From Lactococcus paracarnosus (GTDB lineage: Bacteria; Bacillota; Bacilli; Lactobacillales; Streptococcaceae): DNA of 64,000 nt. The stretch is taken from positions 186,001 through 250,000 of the forward strand of contig NZ_CP017195.1 in the NCBI RefSeq assembly GCF_006770285.1, given 5' to 3'. The notes under the pieces were generated by a model. It was not told the DNA's origin. It made no database searches and worked only from the letters and a program-made list of their open reading frames with translations. A program made the translations under genes and the position numbers. Positions 44,546 to 53,582 of the stretch are shown here, piece by piece; the first letter of the stretch is position 1; each line of letters starts with the position of its first letter.

Positions 44546-44725
44546 ATGGCTCAAATTAAAATTACTTTGACTAAGTCTCCAATCGGTCGCTTGCCAGCGC
44601 AACGCAAAACTGTTACCGCACTTGGCCTTGGCAGACTCTCGAGCTCAGTCATCAAAGAAGAATCAGCTGGTATCAATGGAATGGTTAATAAAATCGCTCA
44701 CTTGGTAACTGTTGAAAAAGTTTAA
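44546..44725 (+). CDS. rpmD: 50S ribosomal protein L30
   Basis: uL30, 59 aa, translated by eye from ATG 44546 to TAA 44725. It starts [20 protein letters not shown] and has the core [17 protein letters not shown] lies before the start, ten bases after rpsE. Confidence 0.95.
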   Translation: MAQIKITLTKSPIGRLPAQRKTVTALGLGRLSSSVIKEESAGINGMVNKIAHLVTVEKV

Positions 44726-44896
44726 GTATATAAGTTTAGTGGTAGCATAAGTAACAAGTTACTAGCTAATCATCACTGAATAAAGGCTTTAAACATAATA
44801 CATAAGCGAGCCAGACACTTCCGCGTTTTCCCGCGAAAGTGTCTTGGCGTTTAGTCGGGGTTCTCTCTTAGAGACCCATTAATAGGAGAAATTACA
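44726..44896 (+). other. Structured spacer rpmD-rplO
   Basis: 171 nt without a gene. A strong hairpin (44811-44825 with 44832-44846, one bulge and one mismatch, GC-rich tip) is followed by a second stem of GGGTTCTCT with AGAGACCC (about 44857-44878), just before the rplO ribosome binding site. It could act in mRNA processing or control of rplO. Confidence 0.45.
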
Positions 44897-45346
44897 ATGA
44901 AATTAAATGAATTAAAAGCTGCTGAAGGTAGCCGTAAAGTTCGCAATCGTGTTGGTCGTGGTACATCATCAGGTAACGGTAAAACATCTGGTCGTGGTCA
45001 AAAAGGTCAAAAATCTCGTTCAGGTGGCGGAGTTCGTCTTGGTTTTGAAGGTGGTCAAACACCTTTATTCCGTCGTATGCCTAAACGTGGTTTCTTAAAC
45101 GTTAACCGTAAAGATTATGCGATTGTTAACCTTGATACTTTAAACCGTCTTGAAGATGGTGCTGAAGTAACTGCATTAACACTAGTTGCTGCTAAAATCA
45201 TCAAAGATGTTAAATCTGGTGTTAAAGTACTTGGCAATGGTGAACTTACAGTTAAAAACCTTAAAGTTGACGTAGCTAAAGTTTCTGCTTCGGCAAAAGC
45301 TGCTATTGAAGCTAACGGTGGTTCTGTTGTAACTCCTGAAGCGTAA
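44897..45346 (+). CDS. rplO: 50S ribosomal protein L15
   Basis: uL15, 149 aa. The N-terminal basic arm is [40 protein letters not shown] near residue 49 is diagnostic. TAGGAG upstream. Confidence 0.98.
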   Translation: MKLNELKAAEGSRKVRNRVGRGTSSGNGKTSGRGQKGQKSRSGGGVRLGFEGGQTPLFRRMPKRGFLNVNRKDYAIVNLDTLNRLEDGAEVTALTLVAAKIIKDVKSGVKVLGNGELTVKNLKVDVAKVSASAKAAIEANGGSVVTPEA

Positions 45347-45357
45347 AAGTAGATATT

Positions 45358-45384
45358 AGTCTGTTGGGAAACCTGCAGACTTTT
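45358..45384 (+). terminator. Attenuator-like hairpin between rplO and secY
   Basis: AGTCTG (45358-45363) pairs with CAGACT (45376-45381), with an inner GG-GAAA-CC stem-loop and a short T tract. It may lower transcription into secY. Confidence 0.45.
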
Positions 45385-45497
45385 ACTGCCTTTCGTTCTT
45401 CATTTGAATATTAGCAAAATTATAGTACCGTAAAGGACTATAAGTCGCTTAAATTACTATATATTTTACTAAATAAACAATCTATTAAAGGAGTTCT

Positions 45498-46814
45498 ATG
45501 TTTTTTAAACTCTTAGTTCAAGCATTCAAGGTAAAAGAGGTTCGTGCTCGTATCTTGTTTACACTTGCTATACTGTTCGTTTTCCGCTTAGGTGCACATA
45601 TTACGGTACCTGGAATAAACGTTAATAATTTAAATGCACTAAGTGATCTACCCTTTCTATCGATGCTAAATATGGTATCAGGAAATGCCATGCAAAGCTT
45701 TTCTGTCTTTGCGATGGGGGTATCACCTTATATCACAGCATCCATCATCGTTCAACTTTTGCAAATGGATATATTACCTAAGTTTGTCGAATGGGGTAAA
45801 CAAGGTGAAATTGGTCGCCGTAAACTGAATCAAGCAACACGGTATATCTCACTTGTTTTGGCCATGCTTCAGTCCGTTGGGATTACAGCAGGTTTCCAAG
45901 CAATGAGTGCCCAAAACATCGTCAATAATCCAACCTGGCAGACTTACCTATTTATAGGTGCAATTCTGACAACAGGATCAATGATTGTTGTGTGGCTCGG
46001 TGAGCAGATTACGGATAAGGGATTTGGCCAAGGGGTTTCAGTTATTATCTTTGCTGGTATTATCGCATCTATACCTGGTGCGATTAGTCAGGTTTATCAA
46101 GATAAATTTGTCAATATACGTCCTGGAGAAATGATGGGATCAGTTATCTTTGTCATCATTCTTTTGATTGCGATGGCTGCTATCATCTATATCACGACCT
46201 ATATTCAACAAGCTGAACGAAAAATTCCAATCCAATATACCAAACTGGTTCAAGGTGCACCAACGAGTTCTTACTTGCCATTGCGGGTCAATCCTGCAGG
46301 TGTGATTCCAGTCATTTTTGCAAGCTCGATATCGACAGCCCCTCAAACACTTTTACAGCTTTTCCAACGTTCAAACAAAAATATTGGGTGGGTAGAAACG
46401 ATCAAGAATGCGCTAGATTATAATACCTGGACAGGTATGTTATTCTATGCTGTACTGATAGGTCTGTTCACTTTCTTCTACGCATTCGTTCAAGTTAATC
46501 CTGAAAAAATGTCAGAAAACCTCCAAAAGCAAGGGTCTTATATTCCTTCTGTTCGTCCTGGAAAAGGAACTGAAAAATATATTTCACGCTTACTCATACG
46601 TTTATCTACGGTTGGTGCCCTATTCTTAGGTGCAATCTCTATCATCCCGATCGTTGCAACTAATCTCTTTGGCTTGCCAAAGATGGTAGCACTTGGTGGT
46701 ACCAGTTTACTTATCTTGATATCAACTGCGATTCAAGGTGCTAAGCAATTAGAAGGCTATATGCTAAAACGTCAATACAAAGGGTTTATGGATGATCCTA
46801 TCAATAAACCATAA
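45498..46814 (+). CDS. secY: Preprotein translocase subunit SecY
   Basis: Central channel of the Sec export machinery, 438 aa with ten membrane helices. GAHITVPGINV near residue 32, MGVSPYITASIIVQLLQMD near 75 and the C-terminal RLLIRLSTVGALFLG are signature regions. AAAGGAG upstream. It works with SecE, encoded at 32488. Confidence 0.98.
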   Translation: MFFKLLVQAFKVKEVRARILFTLAILFVFRLGAHITVPGINVNNLNALSDLPFLSMLNMVSGNAMQSFSVFAMGVSPYITASIIVQLLQMDILPKFVEWGKQGEIGRRKLNQATRYISLVLAMLQSVGITAGFQAMSAQNIVNNPTWQTYLFIGAILTTGSMIVVWLGEQITDKGFGQGVSVIIFAGIIASIPGAISQVYQDKFVNIRPGEMMGSVIFVIILLIAMAAIIYITTYIQQAERKIPIQYTKLVQGAPTSSYLPLRVNPAGVIPVIFASSISTAPQTLLQLFQRSNKNIGWVETIKNALDYNTWTGMLFYAVLIGLFTFFYAFVQVNPEKMSENLQKQGSYIPSVRPGKGTEKYISRLLIRLSTVGALFLGAISIIPIVATNLFGLPKMVALGGTSLLILISTAIQGAKQLEGYMLKRQYKGFMDDPINKP

Positions 46815-46822
46815 TAGAGAAT

Positions 46823-46845
46823 CTGGTCGAATGACCAGTTTTTTT
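46823..46845 (+). terminator. Terminator after secY
   Basis: CTGGTC (46823-46828) and GACCAG (46833-46838), loop GAAT, then a T run. Confidence 0.75.
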
Positions 46846-46871
46846 ATTTTTTAAGAATAAACGGGTAAACA

Positions 46872-46900
46872 TTGTCAAAGTCTCTTGAAAACGTTAGAAT
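46872..46900 (+). promoter_or_regulatory. adk promoter
   Basis: TTGTCA (46872-46877), 17-bp spacer, TAGAAT (46895-46900). Confidence 0.7.
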
Positions 46901-46938
46901 AGAGATTGTAGATAAAAATCAAATAAATAGGAGACTAG

Positions 46939-47586
46939 ATGAACCTACTAATTATGGGCTTACCAGGTGCTGGTAAGGGAACACAAGCAGAAACGATTGT
47001 CGAAACATATGGTGTACAACATATTTCAACTGGAGATATGTTTCGTGCAGCGATGAAAAATGAAACTGAGATGGGGAAATTAGCAAAATCTTTCATAGAC
47101 AAAGGTGAGCTCGTTCCTGATGATGTGACAAACGGTATTGTCAAAGAACGTCTGGCTCAAGATGACATTCAAAAATCAGGATTTTTACTAGATGGTTTTC
47201 CACGTACGATAGAGCAAGCAGCCGCGCTGGATGCAATGCTTGTTGACTTAGGTATTAAGCTAGATGCTGTGATTGATATCGAGGTTAATCCTGATATCTT
47301 ATTAGATCGCTTATCTGGTCGTTTCATTTGCCGTACATGTGGTGCAACCTATCATAAACTCTTTAACCCGACAAAAGTTGCTGATACTTGTGATAAATGT
47401 GGCGGACATGACTTCTATCAACGTGAAGATGACAAACCTGAGACTGTTAAAAATCGCTTAGATATTAACATCAAACAAGGTGCGCCAATTCTAGAACATT
47501 ATAGTAAAAAAGGCTTAGTTAAATCAGTTGATGGCCAACAAGATATCAAATTTGTTTCAGAAGCAATCAAGTCAATACTTGGCTAA
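46939..47586 (+). CDS. adk: Adenylate kinase
   Basis: Interconverts ATP + AMP with two ADP. It has 215 aa, the long type with a zinc-binding LID: P-loop [10 protein letters not shown] (residues 7-16), FLLDGFPRT near residue 82, and LID cysteines in CRTCGATYH and CDKCGG. GGAG lies upstream. It has its own promoter and a terminator whose loop also carries the next promoter. Confidence 0.98.
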   Translation: MNLLIMGLPGAGKGTQAETIVETYGVQHISTGDMFRAAMKNETEMGKLAKSFIDKGELVPDDVTNGIVKERLAQDDIQKSGFLLDGFPRTIEQAAALDAMLVDLGIKLDAVIDIEVNPDILLDRLSGRFICRTCGATYHKLFNPTKVADTCDKCGGHDFYQREDDKPETVKNRLDINIKQGAPILEHYSKKGLVKSVDGQQDIKFVSEAIKSILG

Positions 47587-47629
47587 AACGAAGATTTGAA
47601 TCCTTAAGTAAAAAAAATATGTAATTAAC

Positions 47630-47675
47630 TTGTAAAAGTCGGACTAGTATGGTATAATATCCTAGTCCGACTTTT
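47630..47675 (+). promoter_or_regulatory. infA operon promoter nested in an inverted repeat
   Basis: TTGTAA (47630-47635), 17-bp spacer, extended TGGTATAAT (-10 at 47653-47658). A perfect 14-bp inverted repeat (47634-47647 and 47662-47675) encloses the -10 box in its 14-nt loop and ends in TTTT. It looks like the adk terminator and the infA promoter built into one element. Confidence 0.65.
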
Positions 47676-47721
47676 AGATATTTATCAAAAATGGACAAAT
47701 TTAAAGAGGAGGTAAGTTGAC

Positions 47722-47940
47722 GTGGCAAAAGATGACGTAATCGAAATTGAAGGCAAAGTGATTGACACAATGCCTAATGCGATGTTCACAGTTGAGCTTG
47801 AAAATGGACACAAAATATTAGCGACTATTTCAGGTAAAATGCGAAAGAATTATATCCGCATCTTAACTGGTGACCGTGTTACTGTTGAGATGTCGCCTTA
47901 TGATTTGACTCGTGGACGTATTACATACCGCTTTAAGTAG
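47722..47940 (+). CDS. infA: Translation initiation factor IF-1
   Basis: 72-aa OB-fold factor that occupies the A site of the 30S subunit during initiation. It starts at GTG with GAGGAGG upstream. [20 protein letters not shown] and the C-terminal [16 protein letters not shown] are diagnostic. First gene of the infA-rpmJ-rpsM-rpsK-rpoA-rplQ unit. Confidence 0.98.
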   Translation: MAKDDVIEIEGKVIDTMPNAMFTVELENGHKILATISGKMRKNYIRILTGDRVTVEMSPYDLTRGRITYRFK

Positions 47941-47969
47941 TCCAAACATTTTTATAGGAGGTATACATA

Positions 47970-48086
47970 ATGAAAGTAAGACCATCGGTAAAACCAATGT
48001 GCGAATACTGTAAAGTTGTTCGCCGTAATGGTCGTGTTATGGTAATTTGTCCTGCCAATCCAAAACACAAACAACGTCAGGGATAG
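47970..48086 (+). CDS. rpmJ: 50S ribosomal protein L36
   Basis: bL36, 38 aa, read by eye from ATG 47970 to TAG 48086. It starts [20 protein letters not shown] and is the zinc-ribbon form with C11, C14, C27 and H33. TAGGAGG upstream. Confidence 0.95.
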   Translation: MKVRPSVKPMCEYCKVVRRNGRVMVICPANPKHKQRQG

Positions 48087-48102
48087 AAAGGAAACATAAA
48101 GA

Positions 48103-48468
48103 ATGGCTCGTATTGCTGGAGTTGATATTCCAAACGATAAACAAGTAGTAATTTCACTTACTTACGTTTACGGAATCGGTCTCAAAACTGCGCAAAAAGT
48201 TCTCGCTGCCGCTGAGGTTGCTGAAAATATTCGCGTTAAAGATCTTACAACTGACCAAGAAGATGCTATCCGTCGTGAGGTTGATGGACTTAAAGTCGAA
48301 GGTGACCTTCGTCGTGAAGTTAACTTAAACATCAAACGTCTCATGGAAATCGGTAGCTATCGTGGCATGCGTCATCGTCGCGGATTGCCTACTCGTGGTC
48401 AAAACACGAAGAACAACGCACGTACACGCAAAGGCCCTGCTAAATCTATCGCAGGCAAGAAAAAATAA
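48103..48468 (+). CDS. rpsM: 30S ribosomal protein S13
   Basis: uS13, 121 aa, at the top of the small-subunit head, touching P-site t[23 protein letters not shown] and [18 protein letters not shown] are diagnostic. Confidence 0.98.
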   Translation: MARIAGVDIPNDKQVVISLTYVYGIGLKTAQKVLAAAEVAENIRVKDLTTDQEDAIRREVDGLKVEGDLRREVNLNIKRLMEIGSYRGMRHRRGLPTRGQNTKNNARTRKGPAKSIAGKKK

Positions 48469-48483
48469 GAAAGGAGATTAACA

Positions 48484-48867
48484 TTGGCTAAACCTACTCG
48501 TAAACGTCGTGTCAAGAAAAATATTGAATCTGGTGTTGTCCACATTCATGCTACTTTCAATAACACAATTGTGATGATTACAGACGTTCATGGTAACGCG
48601 CTTGCTTGGTCATCAGCTGGTGCCCTTGGGTTCAAAGGGTCTAAAAAATCGACTCCTTTCGCTGCTCAAATGGCATCTGAAGCTGCTGCTAAGTCTGCTC
48701 AAGAACATGGTTTGAAAACTGTTGCTGTTACTGTTAAAGGTCCTGGACCAGGTCGTGAATCTGCCATCCGTGCTCTTGCAGCCGCAGGTCTTAACGTTAC
48801 AGCAATCAGCGATGTGACACCAGTACCCCATAATGGTGCTCGTCCTCCAAAACGTCGTCGTGTATAA
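48484..48867 (+). CDS. rpsK: 30S ribosomal protein S11
   Basis: uS11, 127 aa, platform protein. TTG start with [27 protein letters not shown] and the C-terminal [13 protein letters not shown] are diagnostic. Confidence 0.98.
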   Translation: MAKPTRKRRVKKNIESGVVHIHATFNNTIVMITDVHGNALAWSSAGALGFKGSKKSTPFAAQMASEAAAKSAQEHGLKTVAVTVKGPGPGRESAIRALAAAGLNVTAISDVTPVPHNGARPPKRRRV

Positions 48868-48920
48868 TTTCTAGAGTGCTTGTTGCTACTCTAAACACTT
48901 TGCACTGAAAGGATATACGC

Positions 48921-49856
48921 ATGATTGAGTTTGAAAAACCAAAAATTACAAAATTTGATGAAGAAAATGTCTATGGTAAATTTGTCATAGAACCGCTTGA
49001 ACGTGGTTATGGTACAACCCTTGGTAACTCATTGCGTCGTATTCTTCTTTCGTCACTTCCTGGGGCTGCTGTTACAAGCATCCAAATTGATGGTGTACTC
49101 CATGAGTTCACTACCATTCCAGGCGTGCATGAAGATGTGATTCAAGTAATTCTTGCCATTAAGGGACTTGCAATCAAATCATATGTTGAAACGGAAAAAA
49201 TAATTGAACTTGATGTAACTGGACCTGCAGTCATAACAGCTGGAGACATCCTTACTGATAGTGATATTGAGATTGTTAATAAAGATCATTACCTATTTAC
49301 ACTTGCAGAAGGTCACTCAGTGAACGCACGCATGACAGTAAAATCAGGCCGTGGTTATGTTCTTGCAGAAGAAAATAAACAATCTGACGCCCCAATCGGG
49401 ACGATTGCTGTAGATTCATCTTATACACCAGTTAACAAAGTTAACTATCAAGTTGAACCAGCACGTGTTGGTGAAAAAGACAACTTTGACAAATTGTCAT
49501 TGGAAATCTTTACTAACGGCACAATCTCTGCAGAAGATGCCTTGTCATTATCTGCAAAAATCTTGACTGACCATTTAAGTCTTTTTGTTAATCTATCTGA
49601 AGTAGCTCAAACTGCTGATACATTGGTTGATAAAAATGAAGTAAAACCAGAGCGTGCTTTGGATAAAGTCATCGAGGAACTTGATCTTTCTGTTCGTTCA
49701 TATAACTGTTTGAAACGTGCCGGTATTAATACTGTTGCTGATCTTGCTGATATGAGTGAACCAGAAATGCTTAAAGTTAAAAACTTGGGTCGTAAATCAT
49801 TGGTAGAAGTCAAGGACAAACTTGACAGCCTCGGTTTATCACTTAAGAAAGACTAA
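48921..49856 (+). CDS. rpoA: RNA polymerase alpha subunit
   Basis: 311 aa. The N-terminal domain drives RNA polymerase assembly ([20 protein letters not shown] near residue 28). The C-terminal DNA/activator-binding domain starts near residue 245 with [25 protein letters not shown] precedes the ATG. Confidence 0.98.
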   Translation: MIEFEKPKITKFDEENVYGKFVIEPLERGYGTTLGNSLRRILLSSLPGAAVTSIQIDGVLHEFTTIPGVHEDVIQVILAIKGLAIKSYVETEKIIELDVTGPAVITAGDILTDSDIEIVNKDHYLFTLAEGHSVNARMTVKSGRGYVLAEENKQSDAPIGTIAVDSSYTPVNKVNYQVEPARVGEKDNFDKLSLEIFTNGTISAEDALSLSAKILTDHLSLFVNLSEVAQTADTLVDKNEVKPERALDKVIEELDLSVRSYNCLKRAGINTVADLADMSEPEMLKVKNLGRKSLVEVKDKLDSLGLSLKKD

Positions 49857-49879
49857 TTAAAATCTAATAGGAGGAAATC

Positions 49880-50260
49880 ATGGGTTACCGTAAACTTGGA
49901 CGTACATCTGATCAACGTAAAGCTATGCTTCGCGATTTGACGACTGACTTGCTTATCAACGAATACATCGTAACAACTGAAGCTCGCGCTAAAGAAGTTC
50001 GTAAAACTGTTGAAAAAATGATCACACTCGGAAAACGTGGCGATCTTCATGCACGTCGTCAAGCTGCTGCTTATGTGCGTAATGAAATCGCTGAAAAAGA
50101 TTTCAACGAAGAAACTGAAACTTTCCCAACTGCACTTCAAAAACTATTTGGCGATATTGCTAAACGTTATGAAGGCCGTAATGGTGGATATACACGTATC
50201 CTTAAAACTGAACCACGCCGTGGCGATGCTGCAGCGATGGCAATTATTGAACTCGTTTAA
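49880..50260 (+). CDS. rplQ: 50S ribosomal protein L17
   Basis: bL17, 126 aa, near the tunnel exit. [18 protein letters not shown] and the C-terminal [16 protein letters not shown] are diagnostic. TAGGAGG upstream. Last protein gene of the cluster. Confidence 0.98.
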   Translation: MGYRKLGRTSDQRKAMLRDLTTDLLINEYIVTTEARAKEVRKTVEKMITLGKRGDLHARRQAAAYVRNEIAEKDFNEETETFPTALQKLFGDIAKRYEGRNGGYTRILKTEPRRGDAAAMAIIELV

Positions 50261-50289
50261 TAATTAACTTCAGCAAACATAAATAAAGC

Positions 50290-50378
50290 AGTAAGGGGCA
50301 TGTTTGATAAACATCGTGTTGCTAAAGATAGACGTGAGTCTATCATTTAGCAACACGATGTGGTTCCGCATGACCCGA
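50290..50378 (+). ncRNA. L17 downstream element (3' UTR structured RNA)
   Basis: A very stable hairpin lies 30-120 nt past rplQ. 50311-50326 pairs perfectly with 50346-50361, and after one bulged base 50327-50333 pairs with 50338-50344, capped by a GUGA (GNRA) tetraloop. Outside it GGGGCATG (about 50296-50303) can pair with CATGACCC (about 50369-50376), one mismatch. Position and shape fit the L17 downstream element described in lactic acid bacteria and Listeria. A covariance-model match was not run. Confidence 0.65.
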
Positions 50379-50461
50379 TAGTCTTCATCAATTTTTGTGG
50401 AGTGTTATGATGGTGGTGCTTGCACTTAGTCTAGCTCTTACTGTCTAGTGTTTTAACTAGG

Positions 50462-50499
50462 CCGCTTATCTGATTCGTTAGATAAGTGGTTTTTATTTT
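50462..50499 (+). terminator. Terminator ending the rplQ transcript
   Basis: A 10-bp stem (50462-50471 with 50480-50489, one G-U pair) is followed by TTTTTATTTT. It ends the alpha operon and its structured 3' UTR. Confidence 0.85.
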
Positions 50500-50882
50500 A
50501 CACAAAATTAGTGGCACTTGAACAAGGGGGGTAAAGACCTGATCGTGTTTGTGGCATGTGAGTATGCTGACATGCTTTTTTGTCGTTATTCGATATAAAT
50601 TGCTCTTGGTTTAGCAGATAAGCTATCGATTATGAGCTTAATGATTACTAAGATGTTTAGAATATTGAAAAAAAAGCCTAGGATATGCTGATTTCTAAGA
50701 TTATGTCTATGAATATATGTTAGAATAGGAATACAAAATAATAATATTTTAAGTTTTTTATGATTGAGATAAAAAGTGTAAAGCCTATGATTGAGCTGAT
50801 TTGCTTATCCTAGGAAGCTATCATCAGTTAGGTAGTAGCTTATTTTGTATATTAAATGGTCAGGTGATGGAGGAATAAAAGA
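50500..50882 (+). other. Intergenic region between alpha operon and gshA remnant
   Basis: No gene was seen. A second terminator-like hairpin, GCATGT/ACATGC plus six T (50554-50581), stands apart from any visible gene. An extended -10 box TGTTAGAAT (50718-50726) could drive the downstream genes, with a leader of about 150 nt holding the stem AAGCTA/TAGCTT (50815-50841). Confidence 0.5.
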
Positions 50883-52206
50883 GTGGATATTGCACGAGAA
50901 CTGTTACGTGAGCGTTATTTTTCAAATTTAAAGCAGTCAACTGACCTATTTGTTGGTATAGAATTAGAATTTCCAATTGTTAATTTATCAGGAACAGCAG
51001 TTGAGTTTCAGGTTGTTTTTTCTTTATTTAGTGAACTTGTTGAAAAACTCCCCCTTTCGATTGAGAAGACGGATAATAATGGGCAGGCGATTCAGCTTGT
51101 TTCAGATGAAAATGAAGACAGAATCCTGTTTGAAGTTGGCTATAATACCCTTGAGTTTGCTTTTGATAAAGCACTCACCATCTCTGAAGTTGACAAACGG
51201 TTCAACTGTTACATGACTATTATTCAACCATTTTTGAGTTCGCATCATCATCTGCTAACAGGCATGGGTGTAAATCCCTTCTGGGATAAGAATGACAACC
51301 GACCGGTGGCTAGTCAACGTTATGAAATGTTGATGGCATACTTGAAGATGGGGGATAGCGGAGAGACGTAAACAGATAAGCATTATCAGTTTGGTGCATT
51401 TGTCCAAGGTAGTCAAATTCAGTTAGATGTATCAGCTGAAAATGTGATCACGACGATTAATGCATTTAATGCCATAGAACCTGTTAAAGCCTGGTTATTT
51501 GCCAATTCTTATCTCTGGCATTCTCAACTTGATACCTTGATTTCTCGTGATGTATTTTGGGAATCATCTATGCATGGTAAATTCCTTGAAAATGTCGGCG
51601 TATTTCCAAAACCATTTTATTTACGACAGCGGTATCGGATGAGACTTATTATTTTGAGCCGATTCAAACGCATGACTATTTTAATCATGATGAAATCCCT
51701 GCCTTTGATTTGCTTGGTGGAGATGTCGTCTTAACACCTAGTCCACATGATTTTAAGACCCATAGAAGTTATCAGTATCAAGATTTGACTACCAGAGGGA
51801 CAGTTGAGTTTCGGAGTAGCTGCGCACAGCCTATGGCAGATTCTTTTAGTGTCGCAGCCTTTCATTTAGGCTTGATGTGTGAGCTAACTGCATTGACTGA
51901 TTTATTGTCAGATCATATCTTCTATGAAGATTATGGTCGTGATTATCAGCTATTACGTCGGCATTTTTCAACTCGAAAATTAGATCCGGATGCTTTAGCT
52001 GACATGCTTGCCTTTAGCGGTGAATTATTGGCCTTAGCGTCAAGGGGCTTGAAAAACGAGGATTTGGCGAGGCACGTTATTTGGCACCGCTTTACCAACG
52101 GATTAAAACAAGAGAAAATCCAGCTCAAAAAAGCTTGAGGTTATTTGAGGCTGGAAAAAGTTTATCAGAAATTTCGGAGATGTTTGCAAATGAAAAAGAT
52201 AGTTAA
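50883..52206 (+). pseudogene. gshA: Glutamate-cysteine ligase (GCS2-like), broken
   Basis: Remnant of an enzyme that joins glutamate and cysteine, the first step of glutathione synthesis. It starts at GTG with GGAGG upstream and opens with DLFVGIELEFPIVNLSG, a glutamate-cysteine ligase active-site block. The reading frame is broken three times: an in-frame TAA at 51369, after which homology continues in the same frame (TDKHYQFGAFVQG); a frameshift at about 51620-51640, after which the frame resumes with SDETYYFEPI; and a frameshift at about 52043-52050, where five A stand in place of an expected six and the frame then reads RGFGEARYLAPLYQR. The restored protein would end at 52206, overlapping the next gene by 17 nt. 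Sequencing errors cannot be excluded from one sequence, but three lesions in 1.3 kb, with none elsewhere in the window, favour real decay. Confidence 0.85.
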
Positions 52207-53347
52207 GGTATCAGGTGAACTAGTCGATAATGCTTACTGGCAATTTGATGGTGATACTGTAACAATAACCTATCAAACTGACAGAGAGTTATTGGCTATA
52301 CTCGCGGTGATTAGTCGTCAACATGTCGTTATAGAAGACGTAGCTGCACCGGATAATGATTTTCAATTACCTGGGTATGAAAATTTAGAATTGTCAACAC
52401 AGAACATGATCTCAGATGCCATCAAAAATGGGATTGGCTTTCATGTGCTTGATGAAACAGAACAGATCATCAAGTTGATCTATGGCGATCATGTCGAATT
52501 CATTAAAGCTGGTAATATTACACGATTAGATAGTGCCTTATCTCATGCCCTGATGGAAAATAAGATTGTGACCAAAGACATCTTGAAAACAGCAGGGATT
52601 CAAGTACCTTTTGGGTATGAGTTTCATCAAATTGAGGATGCCTTTCAGCATTTTGACAAATTACCAGCGGAGTTTGTGGTCAAGCCTAAATCAACGAATT
52701 ATGGGATTGGGATTACAATTTTTAAGGAGACCACAACACAAGCTGACTATGAACAAGCAGTAAAAATAGCTTTTGAAAATGATGAAGCCATTATTGTTGA
52801 GACCTATGCACATGGTACAGAGTATCGTTTCTACGTACAGGATGATGCTGTATTAGCTGTTTTAGAGCGTTTCCCTGCCAATGTCATTGGGGATGGTGTC
52901 CAGACGATCAAATCGCTTGTCGCGCTTAAAAACAGGGATATAAGACGTGGTGAGCATCATCGAACGCCATTAGAGAAAATAAAAATTGGTGAGGTCGAGT
53001 CGCTAACCCTAAGCTTGCAAGGATTCACTGAGTCATCCATTCCAGATGCTGGCATCTGCGTGTTTTTAAGAGAAAATTCAAATGTGTCAACTGGTGGGGA
53101 TTCGATAGATAGGACAGATGAAGTCGCGACATTTTATAAGACTATCGCGGTCAAAGTTGCACAAGCCTTAGATGTGACAATTACTGGCGTCGATATCATC
53201 ATCTCTGATGCGACCAGAGCTAGTGACTACTATGTGATTGAGGCCAATCAAAATCCTATGATGCAAATGCATCTATTTCCAGCGGTAGGTCAATCTCGTC
53301 GTGTGACGGAAAGTTTGATTAAGTTACTGTTTCCTGAAATCAGCTAG
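52190..53347 (+). CDS. ATP-grasp ligase like the C-terminal half of GshF
   Basis: 385-aa protein matching the glutathione synthetase half of the bifunctional GshF of streptococci and Listeria: LELSTQNMISDAIKNGIGFH near residue 64, ATP-grasp FVVKPKSTNYGIGITIFKE near 160, NSNVSTGGDSIDRTDEV near 290 and the metal-binding VIEANQNPMMQMHLFP near 350. The expected reaction is gamma-glutamylcysteine + glycine + ATP to glutathione. Here it is a separate gene, starting at ATG 52190 with CGGAG upstream inside the end of the broken gshA. Without gshA it would need imported gamma-glutamylcysteine, or it serves another peptide-ligase role. It appears intact. Confidence 0.85.
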   Translation: MKKIVKVSGELVDNAYWQFDGDTVTITYQTDRELLAILAVISRQHVVIEDVAAPDNDFQLPGYENLELSTQNMISDAIKNGIGFHVLDETEQIIKLIYGDHVEFIKAGNITRLDSALSHALMENKIVTKDILKTAGIQVPFGYEFHQIEDAFQHFDKLPAEFVVKPKSTNYGIGITIFKETTTQADYEQAVKIAFENDEAIIVETYAHGTEYRFYVQDDAVLAVLERFPANVIGDGVQTIKSLVALKNRDIRRGEHHRTPLEKIKIGEVESLTLSLQGFTESSIPDAGICVFLRENSNVSTGGDSIDRTDEVATFYKTIAVKVAQALDVTITGVDIIISDATRASDYYVIEANQNPMMQMHLFPAVGQSRRVTESLIKLLFPEIS

Positions 53348-53411
53348 AGCTCCTAAGGGTGTCAAGAACTAGGTCTTATTGGCAGGTTAGTCTCTTAGAT
53401 TTAGTTGACGA

Positions 53412-53456
53412 AATTTTCAGATAATTCCTTGACGAAAGTTTTAAAAATGTTAAAAT
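53412..53456 (+). promoter_or_regulatory. ilvD promoter with CodY box
   Basis: AATTTTCAGATAATT (53412-53426) matches 14 of 15 positions of the CodY box AATTTTCWGAAAATT and lies right before the -35 box TTGACG (53429-53434). The -10 box TAAAAT (53451-53456) is 16 bp on. A leader of about 120 nt follows with no leader peptide rich in branched-chain codons. Confidence 0.7.
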
Positions 53457-53582
53457 AGACAGTATAGCTTTATTTAGCAAGCAGTAGATTAATCTGAGAT
53501 AATGCCAGTAATGGCGCCTAATCATACTTAATTTACTCAAGGTTAAACCAGACACACGACTTTGCAATCAGGAAAGGGACTT

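Noticed and set aside
50261..50500. RNase P RNA, SRP RNA or 6S RNA after rplQ
   Set aside because: None of the conserved core sequences of those RNAs is present. The fold fits the L17 downstream element instead.
51444..51734. Possible separate 96-aa gene between gshA fragments
   Set aside because: Its first two thirds are the continuation of the broken gshA frame; after the frameshift point the peptide is meaningless.
53457..53582. T-box or leader-peptide attenuator before ilvD
   Set aside because: No T-box sequence, no terminator with T run and no branched-chain-rich leader peptide were found. CodY control explains the region better.
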